In this document: piece by piece, positions 37,260 to 46,317 of the stretch
How positions within the stretch are numbered: the first letter of the stretch is position 1
How the letters are laid out: each line of letters opens with the position of its first letter
Assembly (NCBI GenBank): GCA_964486055.1
Contig: CAZALE010000008.1
Location: forward strand, 43,453-107,452
Reading direction: 5' to 3'
Length of the DNA: 64,000 bases
Source of the DNA: J014 sp964486055
Lineage (GTDB): Bacteria > Acidobacteriota > Blastocatellia > Pyrinomonadales > Pyrinomonadaceae
Notes under the pieces: generated by a model
What the model was told of the DNA's origin: nothing
The model's input: the letters and a program-made list of their open reading frames with translations, nothing else
The model's database searches: none
Position numbers and translations under genes: made by a program

Positions 37260-38060
37260 TTATATACCCTTATTCTGTCTTGGCCTTTTACCTACTCGAT
37301 CAATTATTTCCACCCCATGAATTTTCAAAACAACTCTCACGTTACTAGAGCGATTATCCAGACTAGCAGGTAGAAAAGCCGGCGAGGTTTGATTTTGTTG
37401 AAGAGCAGCTTCAAGATTTTTTAAAAGTTGCTGATTCTTGGGGGGATTAACTACTTGCTCCACTCTTGCCATTCCGTCGCTGAACACCTCTGCGACGAGA
37501 ACTATCTCTTTATTGCCCAGAGTCTTTGAAGATACAGATTGAGCTAAGTTCATTAGTGATCCTGAGGGATTGATTGAAGGGGATTCCATTGAGACTCCTC
37601 TTCTTGCTGCTGCGTATTCCAATATAGCTTCATCAAATCGATCCATTGGGGATTGCTGAGAATAACTCAATGGTGATGGGATTTCGGTTTCTGTGTTCCT
37701 TTGCCCTCCTGCAGAGAAAAGACTTATTAGAAATGAAGAGAATACCAACAATGATAAGGTGACGCCTATGAAATATGGCATAAAGTGAAACTGTAGCCAC
37801 CGAATCAAGTTTTCAGACGAGATTTGATCTTGAGTGTCTGAGTTGATTTGGGTGGTAACTGTTCTCTTCACGGATCGTATCAATTGTTCTGGAGGATTAG
37901 AAAATTCAATGTGTTTAAGCTCTTGCATCAAAATTCTTACTTCCATTAAGCGACGTCGGCAATTCGGACAGCTACGAAGATGAGATTCGATTAGAAAATT
38001 TTCTCTATCGTCTAATATTGGTTCACCGTAAAGCAGTAATTTTAAATCTGTGCATCTCAT
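37260..38060 (-). CDS. Zinc-finger anti-sigma factor (membrane)
   Basis: The N-terminal 45 residues have H27-x3-C31-x2-C34, the ZAS motif, suggesting it binds the ECF sigma encoded next to it. A single membrane segment (about residues 90-115, FIGVTLSLLVFSSFLISLF) separates it from a ~150-residue outer part. That part contains a conserved-looking region from EIVLVAEVFSDGMARVEQ to VRVVLKIHGVE. It follows the sigma gene by 115 bp on the same strand. Confidence 0.85.
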   Translation of the reverse strand: MRCTDLKLLLYGEPILDDRENFLIESHLRSCPNCRRRLMEVRILMQELKHIEFSNPPEQLIRSVKRTVTTQINSDTQDQISSENLIRWLQFHFMPYFIGVTLSLLVFSSFLISLFSAGGQRNTETEIPSPLSYSQQSPMDRFDEAILEYAAARRGVSMESPSINPSGSLMNLAQSVSSKTLGNKEIVLVAEVFSDGMARVEQVVNPPKNQQLLKNLEAALQQNQTSPAFLPASLDNRSSNVRVVLKIHGVEIIDRVGKRPRQNKGI

Positions 38061-38175
38061 GTTTCTTTCATCGCTACCGAACTTAGATTTGAGCTGATTC
38101 CATCAATCCTCAGTTGGCGCTTTATTCATTTGATATCTGGAACCAGCTCATACAGCTTTTAGTGACACAAAACTT

Positions 38176-38799
38176 TCATAGATCTATGGTAGATATGCGC
38201 TTTCTAAATTCCTCACGCCCTCTAGCTATACGTGATTTAACCGTGCCCAGGTTTACTTGTAAGATTTCCGCTATTTCTTCATAACTGAAACCTTCAATAT
38301 CTCTTAATATCACAGCATCTCTAAACTTTTTAGGCACTTTCATCAGGGCTTTTATCAAAATAGATTCTCGCTCTTTTTTCAAAGTTACACATTCAGGATT
38401 TTCAGTGTCTGAGGAAACGATTTTTCTCAAGTCAATCTCCTCTGAATCAAAAGAAAGAGTGATCGAGATCCCTCTTTTTTGCCACCAGCGAAATCGGCTG
38501 TTTGAGACATTTATAGCGATTCTAAAGAGCCAAGTTTTCAGGTCTGAATCTCCACGGAAACTCTTTATAGCTCTTATGGCCCTGAGAAAAGTTTCCTGAG
38601 TCAGATCGCTAGCCTCTTCTTTATCTGCAGTCAGACGTAGCAGAAGTTTATAAACATCATTTATGTAGCGGGCTACAAATGTTTCAAGAGCTTCGGCATC
38701 TCCTGCCATCAGTCTCTCGATGAATTCCGACTCAACCCGTAGACTAGAAACGGTGCATTCATTGGTCAACTGTTCATTTATGGTAACTGATTTTATCAT
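38176..38799 (-). CDS. ECF sigma-70 factor (RpoE-type)
   Basis: Sigma region 2 spans about residues 30-100 (TADKEEASDLTQETFLRAIRAI and DLKTWLFRIAINVSNSRFRWWQKR) and region 4 about 150-200 (KVPKKFRDAVILRDIEGFSYEEIAEILQVNLGTVKSRIARGRE). Regions 1 and 3 are missing, as expected for group 4 (ECF) factors. It is followed by the zinc-finger anti-sigma gene. The regulon is unknown; the GGAACT pair just upstream is a possible self-promoter. Confidence 0.93.
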   Translation of the reverse strand: MIKSVTINEQLTNECTVSSLRVESEFIERLMAGDAEALETFVARYINDVYKLLLRLTADKEEASDLTQETFLRAIRAIKSFRGDSDLKTWLFRIAINVSNSRFRWWQKRGISITLSFDSEEIDLRKIVSSDTENPECVTLKKERESILIKALMKVPKKFRDAVILRDIEGFSYEEIAEILQVNLGTVKSRIARGREEFRKRISTIDL

Positions 38800-38854
38800 C
38801 TCTCAAGCCCACTACTTGATTTCCAATTTACTTAGATAAAAATTATAAACGATT

Positions 38855-38895
38855 AGTTCCAAATTATCCGTAAATTTTCTGAAATCAAGAGTTCC
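38855..38895 (-). promoter_or_regulatory. Two GGAACT boxes upstream of the ECF gene
   Basis: On the minus strand GGAACT occurs at 38855-38860 and 38890-38895, 35 bp apart. GGAAC is the common -35 core of RpoE-like ECF factors. TATAAT-like sequence lies between the nearer one and the sigma start. Autoregulation is an inference. Confidence 0.35.
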
Positions 38896-38964
38896 TGTTT
38901 GCTAGTGTTACCATTTTTGGGGTAAATTATTTTTTTCGACTTGCCGAAAGGATAACAAAATCAG

Positions 38965-39786
38965 ATGAGCAGAAGGAAAAGCAGGCTACAAGAGCAGTTG
39001 AAGACGCAGGAAACCAAAGTTTATAAGGATACTTTTCAGCAAGAGGTTGAGCGTCGCTTAAGTAAAATATTTGAGAGGCTCACTACAAAAAAACACATTT
39101 TACTCTACTCCATAATTGCTTTGGTAGTCGTTTTCATACTCGCTGGAGCTTATTACATGAGGTCAAAGCGCATTGATGCTGCTGCCCAGATAGCTCTAGC
39201 AAAGGCGATAGAAACAGCTGAAGCCCCAATTTCAGAGACCCCTTTACCGGCTGGATCTGATCAGAAAGTTTTTAAGACTGAAAAGGAAAGAGCTGAAGCT
39301 GCAATAGCAGAGTTTCAGAAAATAGTTGATAATTACGGAAGCCCTTACCGAGAGAAAGCTCAGTACTTCATTGCAGTGAATAAATTATACATAGATCGTC
39401 AATCTGGCATCTCTGAGCTCGAGAATCTAGCTAAGAGAAATGATGACGTTGGCATTTTGTCAAAATTTGCATTGGCACAAGCCAAAACTGCCGAAGGAAG
39501 ATATGATGAGGCACTAACGATTTATCAATCACTCTTAAATCTGCCTGATCCGATAATTTCTAAGGAAACACTAAACTTTAACGTAGCGCAGATTTATGAA
39601 AAGCAAGGTAAAAGGCCCGAGGCCGCAGAAATTTATTACAACATTGTAAAATCAGCTAATGAATCTAAGGACTCTGATAATAAACCATTCGCTCAAACGC
39701 AAGTTGCGAGAGAGGCAAGAGAAAGACTACAAGCTCTAGATCCAGATAGGGCAAAAGAGTTCAAATCAGATTTTTCTGCATTTTAA
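38965..39786 (+). CDS. TPR-like membrane protein (YfgM-like)
   Basis: A short charged N-terminus, one TM segment (about residues 45-65, LLYSIIALVVVFILAGAYYM), then a helical part with TPR-like repeats (AQYFIAVNKLYIDRQSGI, ALAQAKTAEGRYDEALTIYQSLL, VAQIYEKQGKRPEAAEIYYNIV). This layout matches YfgM-like single-TM, periplasmic TPR proteins linked to the Sec translocon. The match is structural; the name is not proven. Its ATG follows GAAAGGAT. Confidence 0.75.
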   Translation: MSRRKSRLQEQLKTQETKVYKDTFQQEVERRLSKIFERLTTKKHILLYSIIALVVVFILAGAYYMRSKRIDAAAQIALAKAIETAEAPISETPLPAGSDQKVFKTEKERAEAAIAEFQKIVDNYGSPYREKAQYFIAVNKLYIDRQSGISELENLAKRNDDVGILSKFALAQAKTAEGRYDEALTIYQSLLNLPDPIISKETLNFNVAQIYEKQGKRPEAAEIYYNIVKSANESKDSDNKPFAQTQVAREARERLQALDPDRAKEFKSDFSAF

Positions 39787-39982
39787 CAGCACACGTCGTA
39801 CTTTAAGATAAAATCCTTCGAGATTCTGGTGATTCGATCGTAAAACAACAGAGTCTTTTCCTCTAAGCTTGCAGTTTCTGACCAGTGATTGCTTCAATGG
39901 TTTTGAAAAGTCGTCTTTGCCGCCGTTTATCTTATCTACTGATTGGATCAAATAAAGGTAAGTGCTTGCCTTTAAGATAAGG

Positions 39983-41932
39983 TCAACCTTTGAAGAAAAG
40001 GCTACCAATCTGATATGTTAGAAAAGCTGCCGTGTAGGCAAGTATTGTCATGTAGGCGATCATAAGTAGTGTCCATTTCCACGAATTAGTTTCGCGGCGC
40101 ACTACAGCAACGGTTGACATACACTGCATCGCTAATACATAGAACACCATCAGGGTCAAAGCCGTTAGAGGAGTCCAAGCAGGGCTGCCGTCATCTTTTT
40201 TTGCAATCCTAATGGCTTCCACGAGATTCGAGTTATTTTCATCCTGATCTTTTCCGACATTATAAATGATACTCAAAGTCGAGACGAATACCTCTCTTGC
40301 TGCAAAACTCGAAATTAGTGCAATGCCTATTTTCCAATCGAAGCCAAGCGGCTTTATTACTGGCTCAATTAGATGCCCTAATTGACCAGCATAACTATGC
40401 CTTATTTGCTCACTCGCTTTTTCAACTTCTGTGATTTTATTATTTTCAGTTTCGTATCTAGGAAAATACGCTAGAGCCCATAGGATCATTGAGATTAGCA
40501 GTATGATAGTACCAGCGCGCTTTACAAACAGCAACCCGCGCAATAGCATGTTTTGAATAATGTTTTTGAACGCTGGCAATCTGTAAGGTGGCAGCTCCAT
40601 GACGAAGGGAGGTGGTGGAGATTTTAGAAGCGTTTTCTTGAGGATGAATGCAATCAGTATAGCAGCGGAGATCCCGAGTAAATACATCGCAAGCATCAGT
40701 GCGGCACCAATCGATATGAAACCAAGTATCGTTTGGTCCGAGAAAAATGCCGCTATCATTACCGTATAGACTGGTAATCTGGCGGAACAGCTCATAAATG
40801 GGGCTATTAAAATGGTAGTTAATCTATCTCTCGGGTTTTCTATCGTTCGAGTTGCCATTATTCCTGGAATTGCACATGCAAAGCTGGATATCAGCGGTAA
40901 AAAGGCTTTACCATGTAGTCCGAATTTGGACATTATTTTGTCCATTAAAAAAGCTGCGCGGGCCATATATCCTGTATCTTCAAGAATCGAGATAAATAAG
41001 AAAAGAATCAGTATCTGAGGAAGAAAGACTAATACAGCTCCGACGCCTGCTATTATTCCATCTGCAACTAAGTCGGCTACGATACCAGTTGGAAGATGAG
41101 TCCGTGCAATATCTGCTAGATTTCCAAAAACTTTATCTAGAAACTCCATGGGTATCGAAGCCCAAGAGAAAATTGCCTGAAACACTATGAGAAGAACAAG
41201 AAATAAGATTACTAATCCCCAGAAGCGATGAGTCAGCACTTTATCGATTTTGTCGGATAATTTATGACTTCTCTGGCCACCATATGAGACGCTTTGCTGA
41301 ACTACCTCGGCTATGAAGCTGTACCGCTTAAAAATTCTTGAAGTATGGTTGTTGTTCTCTGCTTGTAATCTCTCTGGTACCTTGGTTTTTTTGCCTATAT
41401 TTGCTTTAACAGCCTCCGCTAACTCATCTAAACCACGACCTGTTGAGGCTGTGACGGCAACTACGGAAACACCGAGCATTTGACTGAGCTTTTCAGTATC
41501 GATATTCAACCCATTTTTCTCTGCCTCATCAACCATTGTCAGGGCAATTACTAATGGAGTTTCTTTCTCGATGAGTTGAGTGACCAGATATAAGTTTCTT
41601 TCTAGATTCGTCGCGTCTACTACTGCTATTACTACTGATGGCGTATTCAAGCCTTTTATCTTCCCTGTGAGAACATCGAGAGCTATCTGCTCATCAATAG
41701 AGGTAGCCTCAAGGCTGTAGAGTCCGGGCAGGTCGATAAGCTGTAAAGACAGATCCTTTGTCTTCCAAATCCCCTCTTTTCTCTCAACTGTTACACCTGG
41801 ATAATTGGCGACCTTTTGTCTTAATCCTGTTAGAGCATTGAAAAGCGTCGTTTTACCAGCATTGGGATTACCAGCAAGAGCTACAACGATCTCTGAGGAT
41901 GAACCTACTACTTTAGTGAATGAATCCTTCAC
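39983..41932 (-). CDS. feoB: Ferrous iron transporter FeoB
   Basis: FeoB is a membrane permease with an N-terminal G protein. The G-domain has ALAGNPNAGKTTLFNALTG (G1), YPGVTVERKEG (G2), IDLPGLYS (G3) and TMVDEAEK (G4). The C-terminal half has the two Gate domains (CARLPVYTVMIAAFF, AAREVFVSTLS) and about ten membrane segments. Length 649 is somewhat below the E. coli protein (773), consistent with the short bacterial form. It starts with GTG at 41932. FeoA is 21 bp upstream; a FeoC is not visible. Confidence 0.96.
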   Translation of the reverse strand: MKDSFTKVVGSSSEIVVALAGNPNAGKTTLFNALTGLRQKVANYPGVTVERKEGIWKTKDLSLQLIDLPGLYSLEATSIDEQIALDVLTGKIKGLNTPSVVIAVVDATNLERNLYLVTQLIEKETPLVIALTMVDEAEKNGLNIDTEKLSQMLGVSVVAVTASTGRGLDELAEAVKANIGKKTKVPERLQAENNNHTSRIFKRYSFIAEVVQQSVSYGGQRSHKLSDKIDKVLTHRFWGLVILFLVLLIVFQAIFSWASIPMEFLDKVFGNLADIARTHLPTGIVADLVADGIIAGVGAVLVFLPQILILFLFISILEDTGYMARAAFLMDKIMSKFGLHGKAFLPLISSFACAIPGIMATRTIENPRDRLTTILIAPFMSCSARLPVYTVMIAAFFSDQTILGFISIGAALMLAMYLLGISAAILIAFILKKTLLKSPPPPFVMELPPYRLPAFKNIIQNMLLRGLLFVKRAGTIILLISMILWALAYFPRYETENNKITEVEKASEQIRHSYAGQLGHLIEPVIKPLGFDWKIGIALISSFAAREVFVSTLSIIYNVGKDQDENNSNLVEAIRIAKKDDGSPAWTPLTALTLMVFYVLAMQCMSTVAVVRRETNSWKWTLLMIAYMTILAYTAAFLTYQIGSLFFKG

Positions 41933-41953
41933 AAAGCTATCTCACTTCTGTGA

Positions 41954-42187
41954 TTAAGTAAGTATTTCAACGAATTCGGCTTCATTTCTTCTAATTGCCA
42001 AATTATAGCCTCTTAATCTAACTTGAATTGGGCTTCCAAATGGAGCTGTTTTTATAACTTCGATTGATACACCAGGAATTATTCCCATCTCCATTAATCG
42101 CTTAGTAATAGGGGATTCTCCTCTTACCTCTTTGACTACCGCAGTCTCTCCGATGGATAAGCCTGCCAGCGTTTTTTTCTTCTCCAT
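41954..42187 (-). CDS. feoA: Ferrous iron transport protein FeoA
   Basis: A 77-residue SH3-like FeoA, a cytosolic regulator of FeoB. Features are LSIGETAVVKEVRGESPITKRLMEMGIIPGVSIEVI and RGYNLAIRRNEAEFVEI. It is followed 21 bp later by feoB. Confidence 0.95.
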   Translation of the reverse strand: MEKKKTLAGLSIGETAVVKEVRGESPITKRLMEMGIIPGVSIEVIKTAPFGSPIQVRLRGYNLAIRRNEAEFVEILT

Positions 42188-42211
42188 AATCTCATGAAAA
42201 TTTTATCCTAG

Positions 42212-42234
42212 ATGAAATTCACTTTCAATTTCAT
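42212..42234 (-). promoter_or_regulatory. Candidate iron-regulator operator upstream of feoA
   Basis: ATGAAATT (42212-42219) and AATTTCAT (42227-42234) form a perfect 8-bp inverted repeat separated by 7 bases, 24 bases before the feoA start and in the divergent region with the secreted-protein gene. It fits the size of Fur or DtxR sites but is not a clear consensus match. Confidence 0.4.
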
Positions 42235-42327
42235 TTCATTAAATTGGCAACTCTTTTAATTTGCAAAAAATCAGATGGACTAGAATCCGCCCTTCCAATC
42301 AATTCGAATAAAAAGGAGAAAGTAAAT

Positions 42328-43074
42328 ATGAAAAAAGGTTTTCTTTTAGGAATACTTTTGGCTGCAGTATCTCTCGTATCATTTGCGCAAGAGCAAAAAA
42401 AGATGCTTTTGAGTTCTGGGACTATGCTAGAAGGTAAGCTCGAGGGTAATTTAGATGTAAAGAAGGCTAAGCCAGGGGATCAAGTGGCTTTGCGAGTAAG
42501 TAAAGCATTGAAACAAGAGAATAAGGTCATAGTTCCGGCGGGATTTCGCATATTGGGTCGTGTAACAGAAGTAAAAAGCATGAATGAAGGTAATGGAACC
42601 TCTAAAATATGTCTGCTTTTTGATCGAATAGAGGGACGAAATCTTATCATACCCATAAAGGCGGAAATAGTCTCAATTACCAGTGCTTCTTCACGTGCTG
42701 CATTTAATGAAAGCATGGACTCTGACAGTCAAATGCGTTCTGGCTCAATTAATTCAGGTAGTTCAATAAGTGCCAACTCATCCACTCGAGTAGAAGCAGG
42801 AGGATCTGGCGGTTTGCTAGGTGGAGTTACAAACACTTTGGGTAGTGCGGTAGGGTCGACGGTAAACACAGCTGGTGGATTAATTGATTCTACTACCGCG
42901 GCTACAGTCAAAGCTACTGGGGCGCTGAGTAATGCAATAAGTGCTATTAGAATTTCTCAATCAACTGAAGCATCTGCTGAAGGTGCTTCCGTCTTGACTT
43001 TGAATGGAGGTAACATCAATTTGCAAAAAGGCACTACTTTCAAGCTGAGAGTGGTCGAGTCGATTGAAAAATAG
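42328..43074 (+). CDS. Secreted hypothetical protein
   Basis: The start is set by AAGGAGA upstream of the ATG at 42328; the longer frame from 42244 has no such site. The 248-residue product has a signal peptide (KKGFLLGILLAAVSLVSFAQ). Residues ~35-120 contain a beta-rich region (GTMLEGKLEGNLDVKKAKPGDQVALRV, VIVPAGFRILGRVTEVK, CLLFDRIEGRNLIIPIKAEI). A Gly/Ser/Thr-rich linker follows, then LTLNGGNINLQKGTTFKLRVVESIEK. I do not recognise a family. It is divergent from feoAB. Confidence 0.75.
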   Translation: MKKGFLLGILLAAVSLVSFAQEQKKMLLSSGTMLEGKLEGNLDVKKAKPGDQVALRVSKALKQENKVIVPAGFRILGRVTEVKSMNEGNGTSKICLLFDRIEGRNLIIPIKAEIVSITSASSRAAFNESMDSDSQMRSGSINSGSSISANSSTRVEAGGSGGLLGGVTNTLGSAVGSTVNTAGGLIDSTTAATVKATGALSNAISAIRISQSTEASAEGASVLTLNGGNINLQKGTTFKLRVVESIEK

Positions 43075-43109
43075 CGATCTAGAAAAAGCCATTATCTCAG
43101 CTTGCGGGA

Positions 43110-43155
43110 GGCGGCAGTTATAAGATAAGCTATCTTGTAAAACAACACAGCCGCC
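43110..43155 (+). other. Two-stem hairpin in the 5' region of the large subtilase gene
   Basis: GGCGGC (43110-43115) pairs with GCCGCC (43150-43155), and AAGAT (43122-43126) with ATCTT (43132-43136) within it. No T-run follows, so it is not a clean terminator. It could end the preceding gene or be a 5' leader element. Confidence 0.35.
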
Positions 43156-43193
43156 CTTCCAAATCTTTTATATAAGCTTCCCGCGAGGTAAAA

Positions 43194-46157
43194 ATGAAAA
43201 AATTAGCTTGCCAAATTATCATAGTTGGGTTACTCCTGAACAATGTTTTCGCTGGACTTTTGATTCGTAAAGGTGACGGCGTAAGATTCACAGGTGCTGA
43301 TGGTATTGAATACATAGGTATAGATAGCATAAGGTTTACGGGAGCTGATGGTTTATTAGCTGCAGACATCAATGGAGTAAGGTTTACAGGAGCGGATGGC
43401 ACTCGTTTTACAGGAGCCGATGGGGTTCGTTTCACAGGTGCAGATGGAGTTACCTACACTGGTGCCAATGGCGTTCGCTTCACTGGAGCTGATTCTGCAA
43501 ATTTTGCATCAGCAGATTCAATAAGGTTAGTCAGTCCCAATGGCGTTAGATTTACTGGAGCAGACGGTGTATCTTATCAAGCTAATTCGATTTTAATTCT
43601 CTCTCCTCGGTTGATAGCTTTTGTTAGACCTAATGGTTTAAGCTTTGTTGGAGTAGACGGGCTACGATTTACTGGAGCTGATGCAGACTTTGAAAGAGCT
43701 GATGGTGGCAGGATAAATTCTGCAGATTTTATAAAGTTAGGCGACGCAGCTACAGTGCTAGGTTACAATTCTAACGGAGTAGTTTTTCAGGTAAACCTTC
43801 CCAGAGATTTTCTCATAACATCGCCAGATGGTAACAAAATTCAAAACATCGAGATTCTGATAACCAGGCCCGATGGAGCCAGATTTACTGGAGCTGATGG
43901 TTATCAGCTCACCAATGAGATTTATAGGGTTGTATCTAATGGATTGCAGAGTTTAGACCCAGATTTAGCAGTGAAGCTTGATAGATTAACAGATGATAGT
44001 AGCATAAATGCAATAATAGTTTTTCATGATTATCCATCGGCGGCTGATTTACAAAGTCTCTTTGCTCTTGGCATTCAAGGTGGCACCCTATTTAGAGTTC
44101 TACCGATGGTAGCCGTCACAACTACTAAAGCTAGGCTTATCGCAGCCTCCCAGCTTCCAAATGTTCGCTCCATATACGGTAATAGAACGTTGAAGTTTGA
44201 CTATGATCCATATTTGCGGGCGACTCAAGTTCAAAGGATAGCGACGGATTCCTACTTGCAGCAGAGAAACTTTGGTATGCCTGTTCTCGGCAGAAATGTA
44301 ACTGTTGCGGTTTTAGATACAGGCATAAATGCAACGCATGGTGATCTACTGGGTAGAGTGGTGCAGAATGTGCGATTAATTGATAGTCAAAGTGTTGCGG
44401 TAGGATTCGTTTATCCTACACCGATCGAAAATCTGCAAAACACAGATTTAATAAGCGGCCATGGGACTTTTGTTGCAGGGCTAATAGCAGGGAGTGGATC
44501 TAATTCATCTGGAAGATATAAAGGAGTGGCGCCTGCTGCTAGGCTGCTAGGTTTGAGTGCTGGAGATCTGAGCCTTTTCCACATATTGTCTGGCTTCGAT
44601 TATTTGCTATACAAGGGCAGTTTTTACAATGTAAAAGTAGTCAATTGTAGTTTTTCCTCTGATTCTGCTTTTGACTTTAATGATCCTGTGAACATTGCTA
44701 CGTACATGCTAACTCAGAAGGGAATAAGTGTTGTGTTCTCCGCTGGTAACAATGGTCCTAGTAATGGCACTCTCAATCCTTATGCAATCGCACCATGGGT
44801 TATCAGTGTAGGAGCTACTGATGAAAATGGTAGATTAGCAGATTTTTCGTCGCGTGGCGTGTTGGGCTCTAAGCTATTCCGTCCGTCTATAGTTGCCCCG
44901 GGAGTGAATCTAGTCAGTCTGCGGTCCATAGCATCTCAGATCAGTGCATTCGGGGTTGCTTTAGGAGATGATCTTCAAAGATTAACGCCTAATGAGTTAC
45001 CATTCTATACCACTGCTAGTGGAACATCCTTCTCAGCACCTCAGGTCGCAGGTACCATAGCATTGATGCTTGAAGTTAATCCAAATCTTACTCCAGCCCA
45101 GATAAAAGACATTCTTCAGCGCTCAGCAACTCCTCTACCATCTAACTACGCTCACGAGGTTGGTGCTGGAATGTTAAATAGCTATGCTGCCGTGTTAGAG
45201 GCCGCAAATCCTCGTAATAGAATGGGAGGATTTCGTTCCATATTTCCCGCGATTTTGTCATTTACCAGTTCACAGGCTCAAAATTTTGCCGCTATTGCTA
45301 TCCCTGGCTCAGAATCTATAACTCAACTTTCGATTCCGTCGAATGTGCTACACGTAGACATATCCATTAGTTGGAGAAATCCTCTAAATGATTTGAGTCT
45401 CAAGGTATACGATCAGAACGGGAATCTTATAGCTCAATCTAATTACATTAACACACCATTTCTGAGCGGAAGACTCGAACGGGTAACGATCAAAAATCCT
45501 CTGTCTCACACGTTGAAAGTGGTGGTTACGCACTCTTCAGCAATAGGTTCTGCAGAGGAGTTCGCTGGTACTGTGAAAATAACTAAAATAGATTTTCCGC
45601 AGTTTACAGATTTGTCTCAGCTTAATCAACAAGATGCTTCTACAGCTTTGGAGGGGCTGCAAAAACTGATTATTTTTTCAGAGGGTGACAAGCTCTCTCC
45701 AACCTCAAAGGTTTTAAAAGGGGAATTGGCAGAATCCCTGGTACGTAGTGGAATTGTGCCTCAGTACCTAGCAGCATCGCCTATGTATTCAGATGTAAGA
45801 GACATTATAAGTCGAACAGCAGTCGAAAGTTGTCAATTCAGCCAGTTCGGTAAATTAATACCTGACTCATCCACTGAAAATAGAAGATTTGGTTATTTTG
45901 ATCCAGCTACGAAGCTGATTTTAGCTGTGGCCCTAGTTAAGGCTAGCGGGAAAGAGGATGAAGCTGGTATGCTGCAATTGTCAGGTTCTGTCTCAGACTA
46001 TTCAGCGATACCAATACAGTATAGAGGTCATGTTGCATTTGCTTTGCAGAAGGGATGGCTGTCTCTAGATGGTAACCTATTTAGTCCAAATCGACCCGTA
46101 ACTCGAATTGAATTAGCTAGAGCTATATTAAGCTTCTTGAACGACAGGATGAATTGA
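43194..46157 (+). CDS. Surface subtilase (S8) with RFTGADG repeats and SLH-like C-terminus
   Basis: A signal peptide (residues 1-20, MKKLACQIIIVGLLLNNVFA) is followed by nine RFTGAD units between about residues 30 and 236. The S8 catalytic domain has D375 (VAVLDTGINATHGD), H423 (SGHGTFVAGLIAG) and S612 (SGTSFSAPQVAG); the oxyanion Asn is in SAGNNGPS. After a beta domain (about residues 680-800, NDLSLKVYDQNGNLIAQS, like a proprotein-convertase P domain) comes a region with S-layer-homology features (YFDPATKLILAVALV and FSPNRPVTRIELARAILSFL). The SLH-like end could tether it to the cell surface. Length 987. Start follows a GAGG ribosome site. Likely role is extracellular protein digestion or maturation. 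Confidence 0.92.
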   Translation: MKKLACQIIIVGLLLNNVFAGLLIRKGDGVRFTGADGIEYIGIDSIRFTGADGLLAADINGVRFTGADGTRFTGADGVRFTGADGVTYTGANGVRFTGADSANFASADSIRLVSPNGVRFTGADGVSYQANSILILSPRLIAFVRPNGLSFVGVDGLRFTGADADFERADGGRINSADFIKLGDAATVLGYNSNGVVFQVNLPRDFLITSPDGNKIQNIEILITRPDGARFTGADGYQLTNEIYRVVSNGLQSLDPDLAVKLDRLTDDSSINAIIVFHDYPSAADLQSLFALGIQGGTLFRVLPMVAVTTTKARLIAASQLPNVRSIYGNRTLKFDYDPYLRATQVQRIATDSYLQQRNFGMPVLGRNVTVAVLDTGINATHGDLLGRVVQNVRLIDSQSVAVGFVYPTPIENLQNTDLISGHGTFVAGLIAGSGSNSSGRYKGVAPAARLLGLSAGDLSLFHILSGFDYLLYKGSFYNVKVVNCSFSSDSAFDFNDPVNIATYMLTQKGISVVFSAGNNGPSNGTLNPYAIAPWVISVGATDENGRLADFSSRGVLGSKLFRPSIVAPGVNLVSLRSIASQISAFGVALGDDLQRLTPNELPFYTTASGTSFSAPQVAGTIALMLEVNPNLTPAQIKDILQRSATPLPSNYAHEVGAGMLNSYAAVLEAANPRNRMGGFRSIFPAILSFTSSQAQNFAAIAIPGSESITQLSIPSNVLHVDISISWRNPLNDLSLKVYDQNGNLIAQSNYINTPFLSGRLERVTIKNPLSHTLKVVVTHSSAIGSAEEFAGTVKITKIDFPQFTDLSQLNQQDASTALEGLQKLIIFSEGDKLSPTSKVLKGELAESLVRSGIVPQYLAASPMYSDVRDIISRTAVESCQFSQFGKLIPDSSTENRRFGYFDPATKLILAVALVKASGKEDEAGMLQLSGSVSDYSAIPIQYRGHVAFALQKGWLSLDGNLFSPNRPVTRIELARAILSFLNDRMN
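43281..43901 (+). repeat. RFTGADG peptide repeats
   Basis: Nine RFTGAD copies plus degenerate ones (YTGANG, SFVGVDG, NFASADS) give a roughly 8- or 16-residue spacing. The DNA of the copies differs at many third positions (for example AGGTTTACAGGAGC, CGTTTTACAGGAGC, CGCTTCACTGGAGC), so the protein pattern, not recent DNA copying, is kept. Confidence 0.9.
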
Positions 46158-46317
46158 TATTTATTAGGGAGCTGCATGCAGGTAAATTTAGGCAGGATAA
46201 TTTTAAATTAATTCATTAAGTCATAACTAATGGTTCACGAAGCCAGTTGTATCCTTCTTTCGTTGAAGGTGATTAGATTTAAGAAGGCTTTTTCAGAAAA
46301 GAAAAACGTTTTCTTGA

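Noticed and set aside
39766..40008. An 80-codon minus-strand frame after feoB, considered as FeoC
   Set aside because: It overlaps both feoB and the preceding plus-strand gene, has no Cys pattern or winged-helix features of FeoC and no ribosome site.
43130..43435. A minus-strand frame of PSAPVN-like repeats opposite the subtilase
   Set aside because: The repeats are the antisense of the RFTGADG codons.
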